DNA from: JAMHWD01 sp035911135
GTDB lineage: Bacteria > Pseudomonadota > Alphaproteobacteria > Micavibrionales > Micavibrionaceae
Assembly: GCA_035911135.1 (NCBI GenBank)
Contig: JAMHWD010000018.1
Coordinates: 124,001 to 188,000 of the forward strand
DNA: 64,000 nucleotides
Reading direction: 5' to 3'
The notes under the pieces are model-generated. The model saw only the letters and a program-made list of their open reading frames with translations, was not told the DNA's origin and did no database searches. Below are positions 51,307 to 60,223 of this stretch, piece after piece; the first letter of the stretch is position 1, and every line of letters starts with the position of its first letter. The translations under genes were made by a program, and so were the position numbers.

Positions 51307-53394
51307 ATGAGCGAGTCCGGTTCCACCCGATTTCCCGAAGGCCCAAGGCTGGCAGGTTCTGCGCCGCGCAGCGCCGCCGAGACTATTTTGAATGCCCGGC
51401 TGATTGGCGTCCCCAACGAGGTTCGCAGCGAGGGCCGCGCCATCATCATCAAGGGCGAAGTAATCGCGCAGGAAAAAAATGTCCTGACCATTCGCACCGA
51501 TCGCGGGGCCATTGACCTGCAAATCGACCCTGAGCGCATGAAGGCCGAGCGCATTGAATTCAAACCGGGGCAGCGCGTGGAAATTGAAATCCCGCCAGAA
51601 CGCAAAACCGATCCCCAGCAAACACAATCGAAAGAAATCTCCGTTACCATCCGCAGCAGCGTCACCGCGCGCACCGATACGCCAGCGCCAATCCCGCAGG
51701 TCACGGCCACGCCGCCGCGCACCGAAACCCAAGCGCCGCCGCGCCGTAGCACTGAAACGCCCGTGGATATCAAAATTTCAGGGCAAACGCCTCTGCCGGA
51801 ATTACCGGATCAGCCGGACACCCCCGCGCCGCAAGCGCCAGCAAAAACCATTGAACAGGCCTTGAAAGGCGAGATGATACGCCTTATGCCCCTGCCTGTG
51901 GCCACGCCGCCGCAAATAACATCCTTGCCTGTCGAAATTCTTCCCAGCGTCTTGCCGCCGGAAACAGCGCAACTGGCCCCTGTCTTGCCCGGATCACAAA
52001 CACAAGCGCCGGAGACTTTAGCAAGCGCCGCAAGACCGGAAGTCGCCATCAATCAACCGCCCGCCTTGCCAATCGTGACAACGCCTGCAATACCGGCCGC
52101 TGAAGGCGATACGATACTGCCCCTATCGGATAATACGCCGATGAAATTTCAGGCCCCTCTTCGTACTGAAATTTCATCGGCCGCCTTGTTGCCACCGCAG
52201 GGCCAACCCACCGCCAATACCATCAATACGATACTCAGCGATATGGATTTCAAAGCCTTGCTCACGCCGCGCCTTGCGCCATTTGGCACGCAATCGGGTA
52301 TAACCGCCAATCCTGTGAGCGCCCCTTCGGACGGCGTGCAGCCACAGCTGCCTATGAATGCCATGATCGAGACCATAAAGCCGCCCGGCCTTATGCTGAT
52401 GCCGCCTGAGAATACGATCACAAAGGCCGATGCGCCATTTGATGTGACCAAAGCTTTGGCAAACATACCTGCCGATGTCACGACAATGGCCGCACATAAC
52501 CTGCAGGCGCGGCTGGAAGGATTCACCGCGCAATCCATGCCGGTGCTCAGTCTGCCTGTAACATCAGGGCAATCCCTGCCGCCGTTATTTGTCATGCAAA
52601 CGGCAATTGCCCCGGATGCGCTGGCCATCGGCACGCAGTTCCAGATCACGCCGCAAACAGGCACACCAGCCCTTGCCATGCCCGGCATCCAGCCGCATGC
52701 GCCGCTGCCCATGCCGGGATATTTCCTCACCCCCGAACCATGGCCGGTGATGCAAGATATCATGCAAAGCCTCCAAGCCATTGCGCCGCAGGCCGCGCAA
52801 AATATGGCTGGAATTTTGCCCTCCCCCGCCAATGCCGCGCAGATGACACCTGCGATTATGTTTGTGATGGCCGCTTTAAAGGGCGGCGACCTGAACAGCC
52901 TTTTAAGCGAGAAAGCCATTGATGCCCTGCGCCGTGACGGGCGCGGCCATTTGAACGGCAGGCTTTCTCAGGAGAGCAATCTCATCAACCGCCTGTCCGG
53001 TGATCAGGCACCTTCAACCGAATGGCGGGCCACCACATTGCCGATGGTCTGGGATGGCGATATCCACAAAATCGCGCTCTATTACAAACATGAGCGCGAG
53101 CAGGACAATGAAAGCGAAGGCGGCGGCGGCAAGCAAACACGATTTTTGTTTGATCTGGCGTTTAACCGCATGGGCAAGGTGCAACTGGATGGGCTGCTGC
53201 GTCCGCAGAAACTTGACCTGATCCTTCGCACCGAAAGCGCCATCAGCCCGGCCATGCAACAACAAATGCGCCGGGATTATACACTTTCCCTTGAAGCCAG
53301 CGGCTTGAGCGGGGAAATCTCCTTCCAAAACAAGCCCGAACAATGGGTGAATGTTATCGCGCAAGGCAAGGCCAGCGCCGGCCAGAGTGCTTGA
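51307..53394 (+). CDS. Second FliK-like protein
   Basis: 695 residues: a short beta-rich N-terminal module (about 20-100, with EVIAQEKNVLTIRTDRGAID), a very long Pro/Thr/Ala-rich linker (about 100-500), and a C-terminal domain (about 575-690) with FLFDLAFNRMGKVQLDGLLR and MRRDYTLSLEASGLSGEISF. The latter resembles the FliK hook-length domain; the linker is also FliK-like. It lies just after flhG rather than by the hook genes, and a canonical FliK is already present at 25459. Function uncertain: a hook-length or secretion regulator is inferred. Confidence 0.7.
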   Translation: MSESGSTRFPEGPRLAGSAPRSAAETILNARLIGVPNEVRSEGRAIIIKGEVIAQEKNVLTIRTDRGAIDLQIDPERMKAERIEFKPGQRVEIEIPPERKTDPQQTQSKEISVTIRSSVTARTDTPAPIPQVTATPPRTETQAPPRRSTETPVDIKISGQTPLPELPDQPDTPAPQAPAKTIEQALKGEMIRLMPLPVATPPQITSLPVEILPSVLPPETAQLAPVLPGSQTQAPETLASAARPEVAINQPPALPIVTTPAIPAAEGDTILPLSDNTPMKFQAPLRTEISSAALLPPQGQPTANTINTILSDMDFKALLTPRLAPFGTQSGITANPVSAPSDGVQPQLPMNAMIETIKPPGLMLMPPENTITKADAPFDVTKALANIPADVTTMAAHNLQARLEGFTAQSMPVLSLPVTSGQSLPPLFVMQTAIAPDALAIGTQFQITPQTGTPALAMPGIQPHAPLPMPGYFLTPEPWPVMQDIMQSLQAIAPQAAQNMAGILPSPANAAQMTPAIMFVMAALKGGDLNSLLSEKAIDALRRDGRGHLNGRLSQESNLINRLSGDQAPSTEWRATTLPMVWDGDIHKIALYYKHEREQDNESEGGGGKQTRFLFDLAFNRMGKVQLDGLLRPQKLDLILRTESAISPAMQQQMRRDYTLSLEASGLSGEISFQNKPEQWVNVIAQGKASAGQSA

Positions 53395-53493
53395 TACGGA
53401 TATTTTCAGCCAAAAGCAGGGATTGCCAAATCGCACATGAAGGAAATGATCGATATTATCAGACGTCCGCCGATCCCCATGAAACGATGATGA

Positions 53494-54621
53494 TTAAAGA
53501 TCAAGTTCCCGCACTTCGGGCATGAATGTGCTGGGGACGGATAGCGGCTTTCCGTTGAGATCCAGATGCCGCGCGGCAGCGGGTGATGCCATCAGAAGAT
53601 TGCGATCGCGCGGCGCGCCATCCAGCATCGTTTGCGCCTGCACCAGCGCAAAGCCGTTATAGCGAATATCAGGACGCGCATCAAAAATCCGTCCGCGCAC
53701 CGTACCGGTGAAATAACCGGCGGCTATGGCTGTCCGCAGATGAAGGCCGGTTTCCTGCAACGGGGCCTTGAAAAACTCACGCCCGTATAATTCAAATTCC
53801 GCGCACAAAATACGCGCCGCATTCACCGCCGTTTCATTGCCGGGCGGAAAACCGATTTTCATGCCATCGCCTGCCTCGGAGATCAGAATACCGCCTTGTC
53901 TGGCGGCAACGCGTTCAGCGCGATCATTCCAGCCATGCAAAAATTCATCCCAGATATCCGCACCAAAAGATGTCGCAATATTCGTCGAACCTGTAATATC
54001 TGTCGCAACAATTATGCCGTTAATATCACCTTCGGGCGGCTTGAGCCCCATCAGGATATCAAGCTTGTCTCCATAAGCCTCCACGATGCTGCGCGCCTGA
54101 TCGCGGAAAGATTTTCCTCTGGATGCCGGCTTATCCAGCGCGGCCTGAATTTTTGCAACATCAATACTGACGCCGCGTGGGAACACGAATTGAAACACCA
54201 CCGGGCGCGCGGCCTTGGTATCAATGACATTCAGGCAATCATGCGGCGCCATCTTGCTGGGGTATATACCGCTTTGCCCGGCGGCGAGCGTATCACCAAC
54301 GGAAGTCCCCGCCGCGATCAGACGCCGCTGGCGCAGGTTTTGGTCCACAAATTCCTGATGATCGCCGCTGGTATTGATCGAAACCTGATCGAGCACGATA
54401 ATCTCGCCGGCGCGCTGTGCCGAGGCCACATAAACCGCCCCGCCCAAACATTCAGGCGCGGCAATATCGTGAAAAAGCTCTGTGCGCGCGGTTTGCAGAC
54501 GCTTCATACCTTGAGAAAACTGCGTCTCCATGCGCCTGACGGCAGAGAATTCGCGGCGCAAGGCGGAATAATCCTTACGCGGCAGATCAGGCACTGTATC
54601 GGCGTTTTTCTTTCTCATCAC
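53494..54621 (-). CDS. Degenerate class III nucleotide cyclase-like protein
   Basis: 375 residues. The C-terminal half (about 200-365) resembles a class III adenylate/guanylate cyclase domain. VATDITGSTNIA supplies the first metal-site Asp (D208), and ISEAGDGMKIGF the second (D252). The Lys expected three residues before the GD is Ser, and the transition-state Asn/Arg pair is not seen in NGFALVQAQTML. Cyclase activity is therefore doubtful, and a nucleotide sensor is as likely. The N-terminal half is unassigned. Downstream of fliJ on the same strand; overlaps nothing. Confidence 0.72.
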   Translation of the reverse strand: MMRKKNADTVPDLPRKDYSALRREFSAVRRMETQFSQGMKRLQTARTELFHDIAAPECLGGAVYVASAQRAGEIIVLDQVSINTSGDHQEFVDQNLRQRRLIAAGTSVGDTLAAGQSGIYPSKMAPHDCLNVIDTKAARPVVFQFVFPRGVSIDVAKIQAALDKPASRGKSFRDQARSIVEAYGDKLDILMGLKPPEGDINGIIVATDITGSTNIATSFGADIWDEFLHGWNDRAERVAARQGGILISEAGDGMKIGFPPGNETAVNAARILCAEFELYGREFFKAPLQETGLHLRTAIAAGYFTGTVRGRIFDARPDIRYNGFALVQAQTMLDGAPRDRNLLMASPAAARHLDLNGKPLSVPSTFMPEVRELDL

Positions 54622-54688
54622 ACATCGTTATAGAAAAAACCCTGAAAAGATGCAAATTCTAAGGCCTCGCTGCCTTTGAATCCCGCGA

Positions 54689-55117
54689 TTATTCGCCCTC
54701 ATCCTGCCGGCGGCGATAGCCTTCGATGGCAATATCATCAAGGAGCGCGGATTCCTTTTTATCACGCGCCTTTTTTTCCTCGGCCTCACGGTTTTCCTGC
54801 GTGATCTGGATTTTCTTCAATTCCGAGAACGCAAGGCGCACTTCCTCCCGCGCAACCTCGATCCGGTTGTTCAGGCGTTTCATGGATTCATCAATTTCCT
54901 CCGACCGCTCCCGCACGACTTCGGAATAACGCCCGAAATACCCCAAAGCTTCGACGCCCATTTCATCGAGCTTACGCCGCTCCATGGCCAGCGTTTCATT
55001 GAGTTCCTTTTTCTGGTTTTCCAGCTCTTCGGCCTTACGATAGAGATCGGCCAGCACTTTTTGCTTTTGCTCGACTGTATGGCGGCGAACGCGGATAAGG
55101 GCATGAAGATCGGCCAT
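54689..55117 (-). CDS. fliJ: Flagellar export protein FliJ
   Basis: FliJ is the coiled-coil stalk of the export ATPase. 142 residues, nearly all coiled coil (RRHTVEQKQKVLADLYRKAE through about residue 105). The length, helical pattern and tight position 12 bp downstream of fliI are the evidence; FliJ sequences are poorly conserved. The charged C-terminus (EGYRRRQDEGE) is free. Confidence 0.85.
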   Translation of the reverse strand: MADLHALIRVRRHTVEQKQKVLADLYRKAEELENQKKELNETLAMERRKLDEMGVEALGYFGRYSEVVRERSEEIDESMKRLNNRIEVAREEVRLAFSELKKIQITQENREAEEKKARDKKESALLDDIAIEGYRRRQDEGE

Positions 55118-55128
55118 GACTTAATCGC

Positions 55129-56472
55129 CTACCCCGCGCCCTCATAGGCCATGCCAAGGATCAGCGCCATGGCGGCAAAACCTTCTTCGATGCGCGTGCA
55201 TTCATCCTTGTTCTGATTCAGGAAGGATTCAATCTGCGGATAAAGACGAATAGATTCATCCACGGCCTGATCGGTCCCGCGCCGATACGCGCCAAGCCGG
55301 ATCAGCTCGGCCATGTCCTCATAGGTGGTAATGACGCGCTTGGCACGGCGCAAGATGGCATTCTGTTCTTCCGTGATCGCGCCGGGCAGCGAACGCGAAA
55401 CGGATTTGAGGATATTAATCGCCGGGTATCTGCCGCGATCGGCAATTTCCCGGTTCATGACGATGTGACCATCAATAATCCCGCGCACGGCATCGGCAAT
55501 CGGTTCGTTGTGATCATCTCCTTCGACAAGGACGGAAAAAAGCCCCGTAATCGCGCCCTGCCCGGGACCGCCGGGACCGGCACGTTCCAGCAATCTTGCC
55601 AGCTCGCCGAATGTGGTCGGCGGGTAACCTTTTGATGTCGGCGGCTCGCCCGCGCTAAGACCGATCTCGCGCTGGGCCATGGCAAAGCGCGTCACAGAAT
55701 CAATCAGGCATAAAACCTGCTGGCCCTGATTGCGGAAATATTCGGATACGGCCAGCGTCATATAGGCGGCCTGCCGGCGCATCAGCGCAGGTTCATCGCC
55801 CGTGGCAACAATCACCACCGAACGCGCCAGACCATCCGGCCCCAGATCATCTTCCAGAAATTCCTGCACCTCGCGCCCGCGCTCACCCACCAGTCCAATC
55901 ACGGAAATATCGGCGGCCGTATAACGCGCCATCATCGACAGCAGCACCGATTTCCCCACGCCGGAGCCGGAGAAAATCCCCATCCTTTGCCCGCGGCATG
56001 TGGCCAGAAATGTATTCACCGCTCGCACGCCCAGATCAAGCTGGCTTCCCACGCGTTGCCGTGAGTGAGGCTGGGGCGGTTTGTTCCGCAGAGGGATCGG
56101 ATCAAGGCCCGGCCTGATCGGCCCCTTGCCATCAATCGGCTCGCCCAGCGCATTAATCACCCGGCCCAGCCACGAATCATCCGGCCGCACGACAGGCTCG
56201 GAATCCTGAATGACAGCCCGGCAGCCAAGGCCAATCCCCTCCAGCGTGCCAAAAGGCATGAGCAGCGCATGATCATCACGAAAGCCAATCACCTCGCACG
56301 GGACGCTGCGATTCCCGCCGGGGCGCAGATGCACGTGCTGGCCGATGGAGAGATTCGCGCCAAACCCGGCGATTTCAACCAAAAGGCCCAGAATCTTGGT
56401 CACGCGCCCAAAGGTTTCCTGAGCGGGTATGACAGAGATTTCAGCGAGGGCTTTATCGGCGAGGCGGTCCAT
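55129..56472 (-). CDS. fliI: Flagellum-specific export ATPase FliI
   Basis: FliI is the type III export ATPase, homologous to F1 beta. 447 residues. Walker A GSGVGKS at 169-175, RGREVQEFLEDDLGPDGL, Walker B-type VLCLIDSVTRFAMAQREIGL and SAGEPPTSKGYPPTTF. Alpha/beta ATPase length and order are complete. First gene of fliI-fliJ on the minus strand. Confidence 0.97.
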   Translation of the reverse strand: MDRLADKALAEISVIPAQETFGRVTKILGLLVEIAGFGANLSIGQHVHLRPGGNRSVPCEVIGFRDDHALLMPFGTLEGIGLGCRAVIQDSEPVVRPDDSWLGRVINALGEPIDGKGPIRPGLDPIPLRNKPPQPHSRQRVGSQLDLGVRAVNTFLATCRGQRMGIFSGSGVGKSVLLSMMARYTAADISVIGLVGERGREVQEFLEDDLGPDGLARSVVIVATGDEPALMRRQAAYMTLAVSEYFRNQGQQVLCLIDSVTRFAMAQREIGLSAGEPPTSKGYPPTTFGELARLLERAGPGGPGQGAITGLFSVLVEGDDHNEPIADAVRGIIDGHIVMNREIADRGRYPAINILKSVSRSLPGAITEEQNAILRRAKRVITTYEDMAELIRLGAYRRGTDQAVDESIRLYPQIESFLNQNKDECTRIEEGFAAMALILGMAYEGAG

Positions 56473-56622
56473 GAAACCTCATTATATCATGCCTTGCACA
56501 ATGTAAGGAAACGCAAGTTTTTCATGGGAACGGGTTAAGCCATCCAAGAGGCTTTCGCAAATTTTGACATATTATCGCCAATGCGATACTAATCTTAAAA
56601 AAAACAGGAAGGTATTTGCCCC

Positions 56623-57111
56623 ATGGCCTTAAGCCTTACACAACAATTCCTGATCGGATCAGCCATAGCCTCTGCTGTTCCGTTAGGGATGTATTTCGGA
56701 CTGAAAAGCAGGTTTGCCGAACTTGAGGCCTCTATCGCCGAAGCACATAGCGGGCTGACGCAAAGTCTGGACCGCACGCTTGATACAAGTGTCGCACTCC
56801 TTGCCGCCACTGGAAATCTGGAACGGAGTTTCAGCAATTTCGCAGATGAGATCGACGCCATGGCGCAAAAACCGTTACTGGAGCTTTGCAACAATACGTA
56901 TTCCTATAATGCGGGATGGCAGGACTGCGAATATGTTGACGCAAAAGACGTTCTGATTGAGATCGAGCAGGACAGTACCGGCGCCTATCTGATCAAACGC
57001 GCCGCCGATTTTGAAAATGGCAAGCTGGCTTTGCCGCCTCACGAAATGCCGCCCAGCCCGGCAGATCGCCAGATTCAGAATTCCTTCCTGCTTTACAGGG
57101 ATATGGGGTAA
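56623..57111 (+). CDS. Membrane-anchored coiled-coil orphan
   Basis: 162 residues. A hydrophobic N-terminal segment (about 9-24, FLIGSAIASAVPLGMYFG) suggests a signal anchor, followed by helical heptads (FAELEASIAEAHSGLTQSLD) and a C-terminal region with one CNNTYSYNAGWQDCEY pair of cysteines. No family recognised. AGGAAGG ribosome site. Five bases upstream of the receiver-like orphan and co-directional with it. Confidence 0.7.
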   Translation: MALSLTQQFLIGSAIASAVPLGMYFGLKSRFAELEASIAEAHSGLTQSLDRTLDTSVALLAATGNLERSFSNFADEIDAMAQKPLLELCNNTYSYNAGWQDCEYVDAKDVLIEIEQDSTGAYLIKRAADFENGKLALPPHEMPPSPADRQIQNSFLLYRDMG

Positions 57112-57116
57112 ATGAC

Positions 57117-57623
57117 ATGAAGGCCGCGCTGCTCAGCGAGAGATTAAAGCCATCCCTGAACAGGCATATTGAGGATCTGACCAATCTGGGACGGGTCTTT
57201 AATAATATGGGCTTATCGCTGCGCTCGCCGACCTATACAAGGTTTTTGCCCTTGATCGAAGAAGAGGGCTGCGATGTTGCCATTATCGACCTGAACAGCC
57301 CCAAACATGCCGCCCCGATCATGGCGATATTACGCCTGAAATCCAAATGGCCCGATCTTCCTGTCATCACGCTCGGAGGACCGCAAACAGATGCAGCCCT
57401 TGTTGACAGGGCCCAGGCGGCAGGCGCAGATATTCACCTCACCGCCCGCTTCGCCGATGCAAGCGATCATCAGATGATCGCCGATTGCGCGTTTGAAACC
57501 GCCCATACCGGACAGCCAGCCGCCATTGTGGCCGGCATCAGAACCCGCACCATGCAGGCCGGCGGCAAGACATTATGGCATGAGGATGAGCAACTCATTC
57601 TGGCCCGCGCCTACCCCGAATAG
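57117..57623 (+). CDS. Receiver-like orphan without a phosphorylation site
   Basis: 168 residues. Residues about 52-118 follow a receiver-like alternation: CDVAIIDLN, a helix, PDLPVITLGG, a helix, AGADIHLTARF. The DL after CDVAII sits where the phosphoacceptor Asp would be, but the N-terminal acidic pair and the C-terminal KPF lysine are missing. It could be a degenerate pseudo-receiver or an unrelated alpha/beta fold. Directly upstream of ctrA with a 139-bp gap. Confidence 0.68.
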   Translation: MKAALLSERLKPSLNRHIEDLTNLGRVFNNMGLSLRSPTYTRFLPLIEEEGCDVAIIDLNSPKHAAPIMAILRLKSKWPDLPVITLGGPQTDAALVDRAQAAGADIHLTARFADASDHQMIADCAFETAHTGQPAAIVAGIRTRTMQAGGKTLWHEDEQLILARAYPE

Positions 57624-57686
57624 GCTCCGCTTCCCAAGCCCTGCATTTTTTATGCTGCGCTGTAATAAATAAATTTGCCGCCTCGG

Positions 57687-57716
57687 TTAATTTTTGTTAA
57701 TATTAATGAAGGTTAA
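57687..57716 (+). promoter_or_regulatory. Cluster of TTAA half-sites upstream of ctrA
   Basis: Four TTAA motifs at 57687, 57697, 57703 and 57713; two pairs are spaced by 6 bp (canonical CtrA boxes use 7). Consistent with, but not proof of, CtrA autoregulation. Confidence 0.4.
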
Positions 57717-57762
57717 TAATAATCATCCAATAAAAACCGTTCATTCACAAAGGGGCCCTCAC

Positions 57763-58476
57763 ATGCGCGTATTACTGGTCGAAGACGACACCTCCACCGC
57801 GAAATCCATCGAGTTAATGCTCAAATCCGAAGGCTATATCGTTGATACGACAGATCTCGGCGAAGACGGGCTGGAAATCGGTAAAATTTACGAATACGAC
57901 ATCATCATTCTGGACCTTATGCTGCCGGATATGGATGGTTATGACGTGCTTAAGGCGCTGCGCGCCTCCAAGATTGAAACGCCGATCCTCATTCTCTCCG
58001 GCCTTACGGAGCTGGACAACAAGATCAAGGGTCTGGGCTTTGGCGCAGATGACTACCTCACCAAGCCTTTCGACAAGCGCGAGCTGATCGCCCGCATTCA
58101 GGCCATCGTACGCCGCAGCCAGGGCCATTCACAAAGCGTCATCGAAACAGGCCGCGTGAAGGTAAACCTTGATTCGCGCACCGTGGATGTCAGCGGCAAG
58201 CCTTTGCACCTGACCGGCAAGGAATACGGCATTATCGAACTGCTCAGCCTTCGCAAGGGGACAACCCTGACCAAGGAAATGTTCCTCAACCACCTTTATG
58301 GCGGCATGGACGAGCCGGAAGTGAAGATCATCGACGTGTTCATCTGCAAGCTCCGCAAGAAGCTGGCCGATGCCACGGATGGCGATAACTATATCGAAAC
58401 CGTCTGGGGCCGGGGCTATGTCCTGCGCGATCCGGAAGAGGAAAAACGCAAGGCGAAAGCCGCCGCCGGAGCCTAG
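57763..58476 (+). CDS. ctrA: Cell-cycle/flagellar response regulator CtrA
   Basis: CtrA is the OmpR-type master regulator of flagellar and cell-cycle genes in alphaproteobacteria. 237 residues from the ATG at 57763, chosen for its AGGGG ribosome site and the family start MRVLLVEDD; an upstream ATG at 57694 adds 23 atypical residues. Phosphoacceptor D51 (IILDLMLPDMDG), KPF lysine at about 101, and a winged HTH (about 130-220) with LTGKEYGIIELLSLRKG and IIDVFICKLRKKLA. The AAAGA tail resembles the ClpXP degron (AA-ending) of Caulobacter CtrA. Followed by a terminator. Confidence 0.95.
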   Translation: MRVLLVEDDTSTAKSIELMLKSEGYIVDTTDLGEDGLEIGKIYEYDIIILDLMLPDMDGYDVLKALRASKIETPILILSGLTELDNKIKGLGFGADDYLTKPFDKRELIARIQAIVRRSQGHSQSVIETGRVKVNLDSRTVDVSGKPLHLTGKEYGIIELLSLRKGTTLTKEMFLNHLYGGMDEPEVKIIDVFICKLRKKLADATDGDNYIETVWGRGYVLRDPEEEKRKAKAAAGA

Positions 58477-58499
58477 TTCCAGGCGTGATCTGAATTTTA

Positions 58500-58525
58500 A
58501 AGGGGCCTGATAAAGGCCCCTTTTT
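58500..58525 (+). terminator. Intrinsic terminator after ctrA
   Basis: AAGGGGCC-TGATAAA-GGCCCCTT with T-tract, 24 bp after the ctrA stop. Confidence 0.85.
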
Positions 58526-58550
58526 ATATGCTACCGCTCACAAACTTGAT

Positions 58551-59057
58551 CTAGCCCCGCATCGGCAAAGTAAACGCTTTTGGTATAAATGATCCGCTTT
58601 GCTCCGGGTCATCCAATCGTTCCACCTCTGGAGATGAGTTTTGCGGCAAAATTTGTGGATCAACGCGCATATCCGCCTCAAATGCGTCAACCACCTTGAG
58701 AATTCGGTCCATCCCGCGAATGGCATTGCCATTTGGCTCCAATCCGATCTCTAAAATACGGCCAACCGCCCGGTCAATCTCATCGCCTGTAAGGCTTTCC
58801 TGCCCACCCTGACGGCCGGCAACTTCCAGCAATGTCTGCAACTCTTCTTCGGCAACAATCCCATCCGCAGTTGCCACATCCAGCGGCCCTACCATATCCG
58901 GAAGATGTTCCGCAATATATTCTTGCAGCATCCCACCCACCGCCGGGCTGTCATTGAAAAACTCCCCCTCGCGCACGTTTGCAGCACCCATGCCGCTCTC
59001 ATTCTTGACGGTCTCGAATAATTGTTCTGCGAATTTTGTAATCAACCCTATCGACAT
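58551..59057 (-). CDS. Orphan downstream of a CtrA box
   Basis: 168 residues, acidic, soluble, no family recognised. The segment TADGIVAEEELQTLLEV has the G-x-hydrophobic-x-x-x-E-L pattern of an EF-hand loop, but the first calcium ligands are missing. Its start lies 60 bp from a canonical CtrA box facing it. Convergent with ctrA. Confidence 0.7.
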   Translation of the reverse strand: MSIGLITKFAEQLFETVKNESGMGAANVREGEFFNDSPAVGGMLQEYIAEHLPDMVGPLDVATADGIVAEEELQTLLEVAGRQGGQESLTGDEIDRAVGRILEIGLEPNGNAIRGMDRILKVVDAFEADMRVDPQILPQNSSPEVERLDDPEQSGSFIPKAFTLPMRG

Positions 59058-59117
59058 TGTAACACTCCTCTATTAATTATTTTTTCATAACTATGTGACA
59101 TAATGTGCAAAAGTTTA

Positions 59118-59132
59118 TTAACATTTGGTTAA
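59118..59132 (-). promoter_or_regulatory. CtrA box between the orphan and pgsA
   Basis: Minus strand reads TTAACCAAATGTTAA, matching TTAA-N7-TTAA with the typical TTAACC start. 46 bp from pgsA and 60 bp from the minus-strand orphan, so it could control either. Confidence 0.65.
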
Positions 59133-59178
59133 AATTATTAAATATTTTTCATGCTCTTCGAATATGCTAGAAGAAAGC

Positions 59179-59724
59179 ATGTTCACGATCCCCAATATCC
59201 TCACACTCTCCCGCATCGCGATGATTCCGGTGTTTTTGATCCTGTTCGGGCTGGAGACATCATGGGGCGCATGGGCGGCGATACTATCCCTGATCATCTA
59301 TATCATTTGCGCGCTCACAGATTTCTTTGATGGGTATCTGGCGCGAAAACTCAACCAGATCAGCGCCTTTGGCACATTTCTGGACCCCATTTCCGACAAG
59401 ATATTCGTGGCCTGCCTACTGCTGATGCTAGCCGGGGCCGGACGCTTGCCGGATATATGGCTCATACCGGCCTTGCTCATTTTAATGCGCGAATTTGTGA
59501 TTTCAGGCCTGCGCGAATATCTGGGCCCGCAGAATATCCAGATCCCGGTATCAAAGCTTGCCAAATGGAAAACTGCCGCACAGATGCTCAGCCTCGGGTT
59601 TCTCATTATCGGCCCCTTCATCCCTTTTGGCCTTGCGATCGGGCAATGGCTGCTGGCGGGGGCGGCGGGACTAACTGTGATTACCGGCGCACAATATATT
59701 CGTGCCACTTATAAATTTCTCTGA
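59179..59724 (+). CDS. pgsA: CDP-diacylglycerol-glycerol-3-phosphate 3-phosphatidyltransferase PgsA
   Basis: PgsA makes phosphatidylglycerolphosphate in the inner membrane. 181 residues from the ATG at 59179 (GAAGAAAG ribosome site); ATGs at 59164 and 59125 are alternatives. The CDP-alcohol phosphotransferase motif is complete: ALTDFFDGYLARKLNQISAF then GTFLDPISD, with all conserved Asp residues and AR. Several membrane helices. Housekeeping gene. Confidence 0.95.
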   Translation: MFTIPNILTLSRIAMIPVFLILFGLETSWGAWAAILSLIIYIICALTDFFDGYLARKLNQISAFGTFLDPISDKIFVACLLLMLAGAGRLPDIWLIPALLILMREFVISGLREYLGPQNIQIPVSKLAKWKTAAQMLSLGFLIIGPFIPFGLAIGQWLLAGAAGLTVITGAQYIRATYKFL

Positions 59725-59794
59725 GATTTCAGTCGCTTTTTGATTTATAATCCCTGCTTAAAGACTTAAAAAATTCACAGACAGGGATCAGAAC

Positions 59795-60157
59795 ATGCGC
59801 GCGCGCGAAACACTTCAGAAGCATTGGGATTACATTAAATTCCGCGACATGACCGAACGGCAGGAATGGGCCATTTACAAGCTCTTGGCCGATTTTCATG
59901 CACAAGGCAGGACTTTGGAATCAAGCGCCAAGAAATCACATGATATGCGGGAAAAACTAGGCGATTGGGGCTATCTGCCTTCCGAGAAAAACCGCATCAT
60001 CGGCCAGATCAACGTTATAACGGATACGGCCAATGCGCTGGGCCCTGATGCTCAGGCCGCCCATATCCGCGAGGTTGAGGATATCATTCAGGATATCTCC
60101 CGTTTCAGGGGCTATTTCATGATCACGCCCATGCCCGAACCGCGCACCCCACATTAA
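59795..60157 (+). CDS. Small helical orphan
   Basis: 120 residues, soluble, mostly helical (ERQEWAIYKLLADFHAQGRT, then INVITDTANALGPDAQAAH). No signal peptide, membrane segment or known motif. Follows pgsA by 70 bp, and the next orphan follows on the same strand. Confidence 0.68.
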   Translation: MRARETLQKHWDYIKFRDMTERQEWAIYKLLADFHAQGRTLESSAKKSHDMREKLGDWGYLPSEKNRIIGQINVITDTANALGPDAQAAHIREVEDIIQDISRFRGYFMITPMPEPRTPH

Positions 60158-60223
60158 ATTGCGTTAATTTGCATATCTTTGAAATATATTGTACATTTTA
60201 GATGTATGATCTATAAGGAAATT

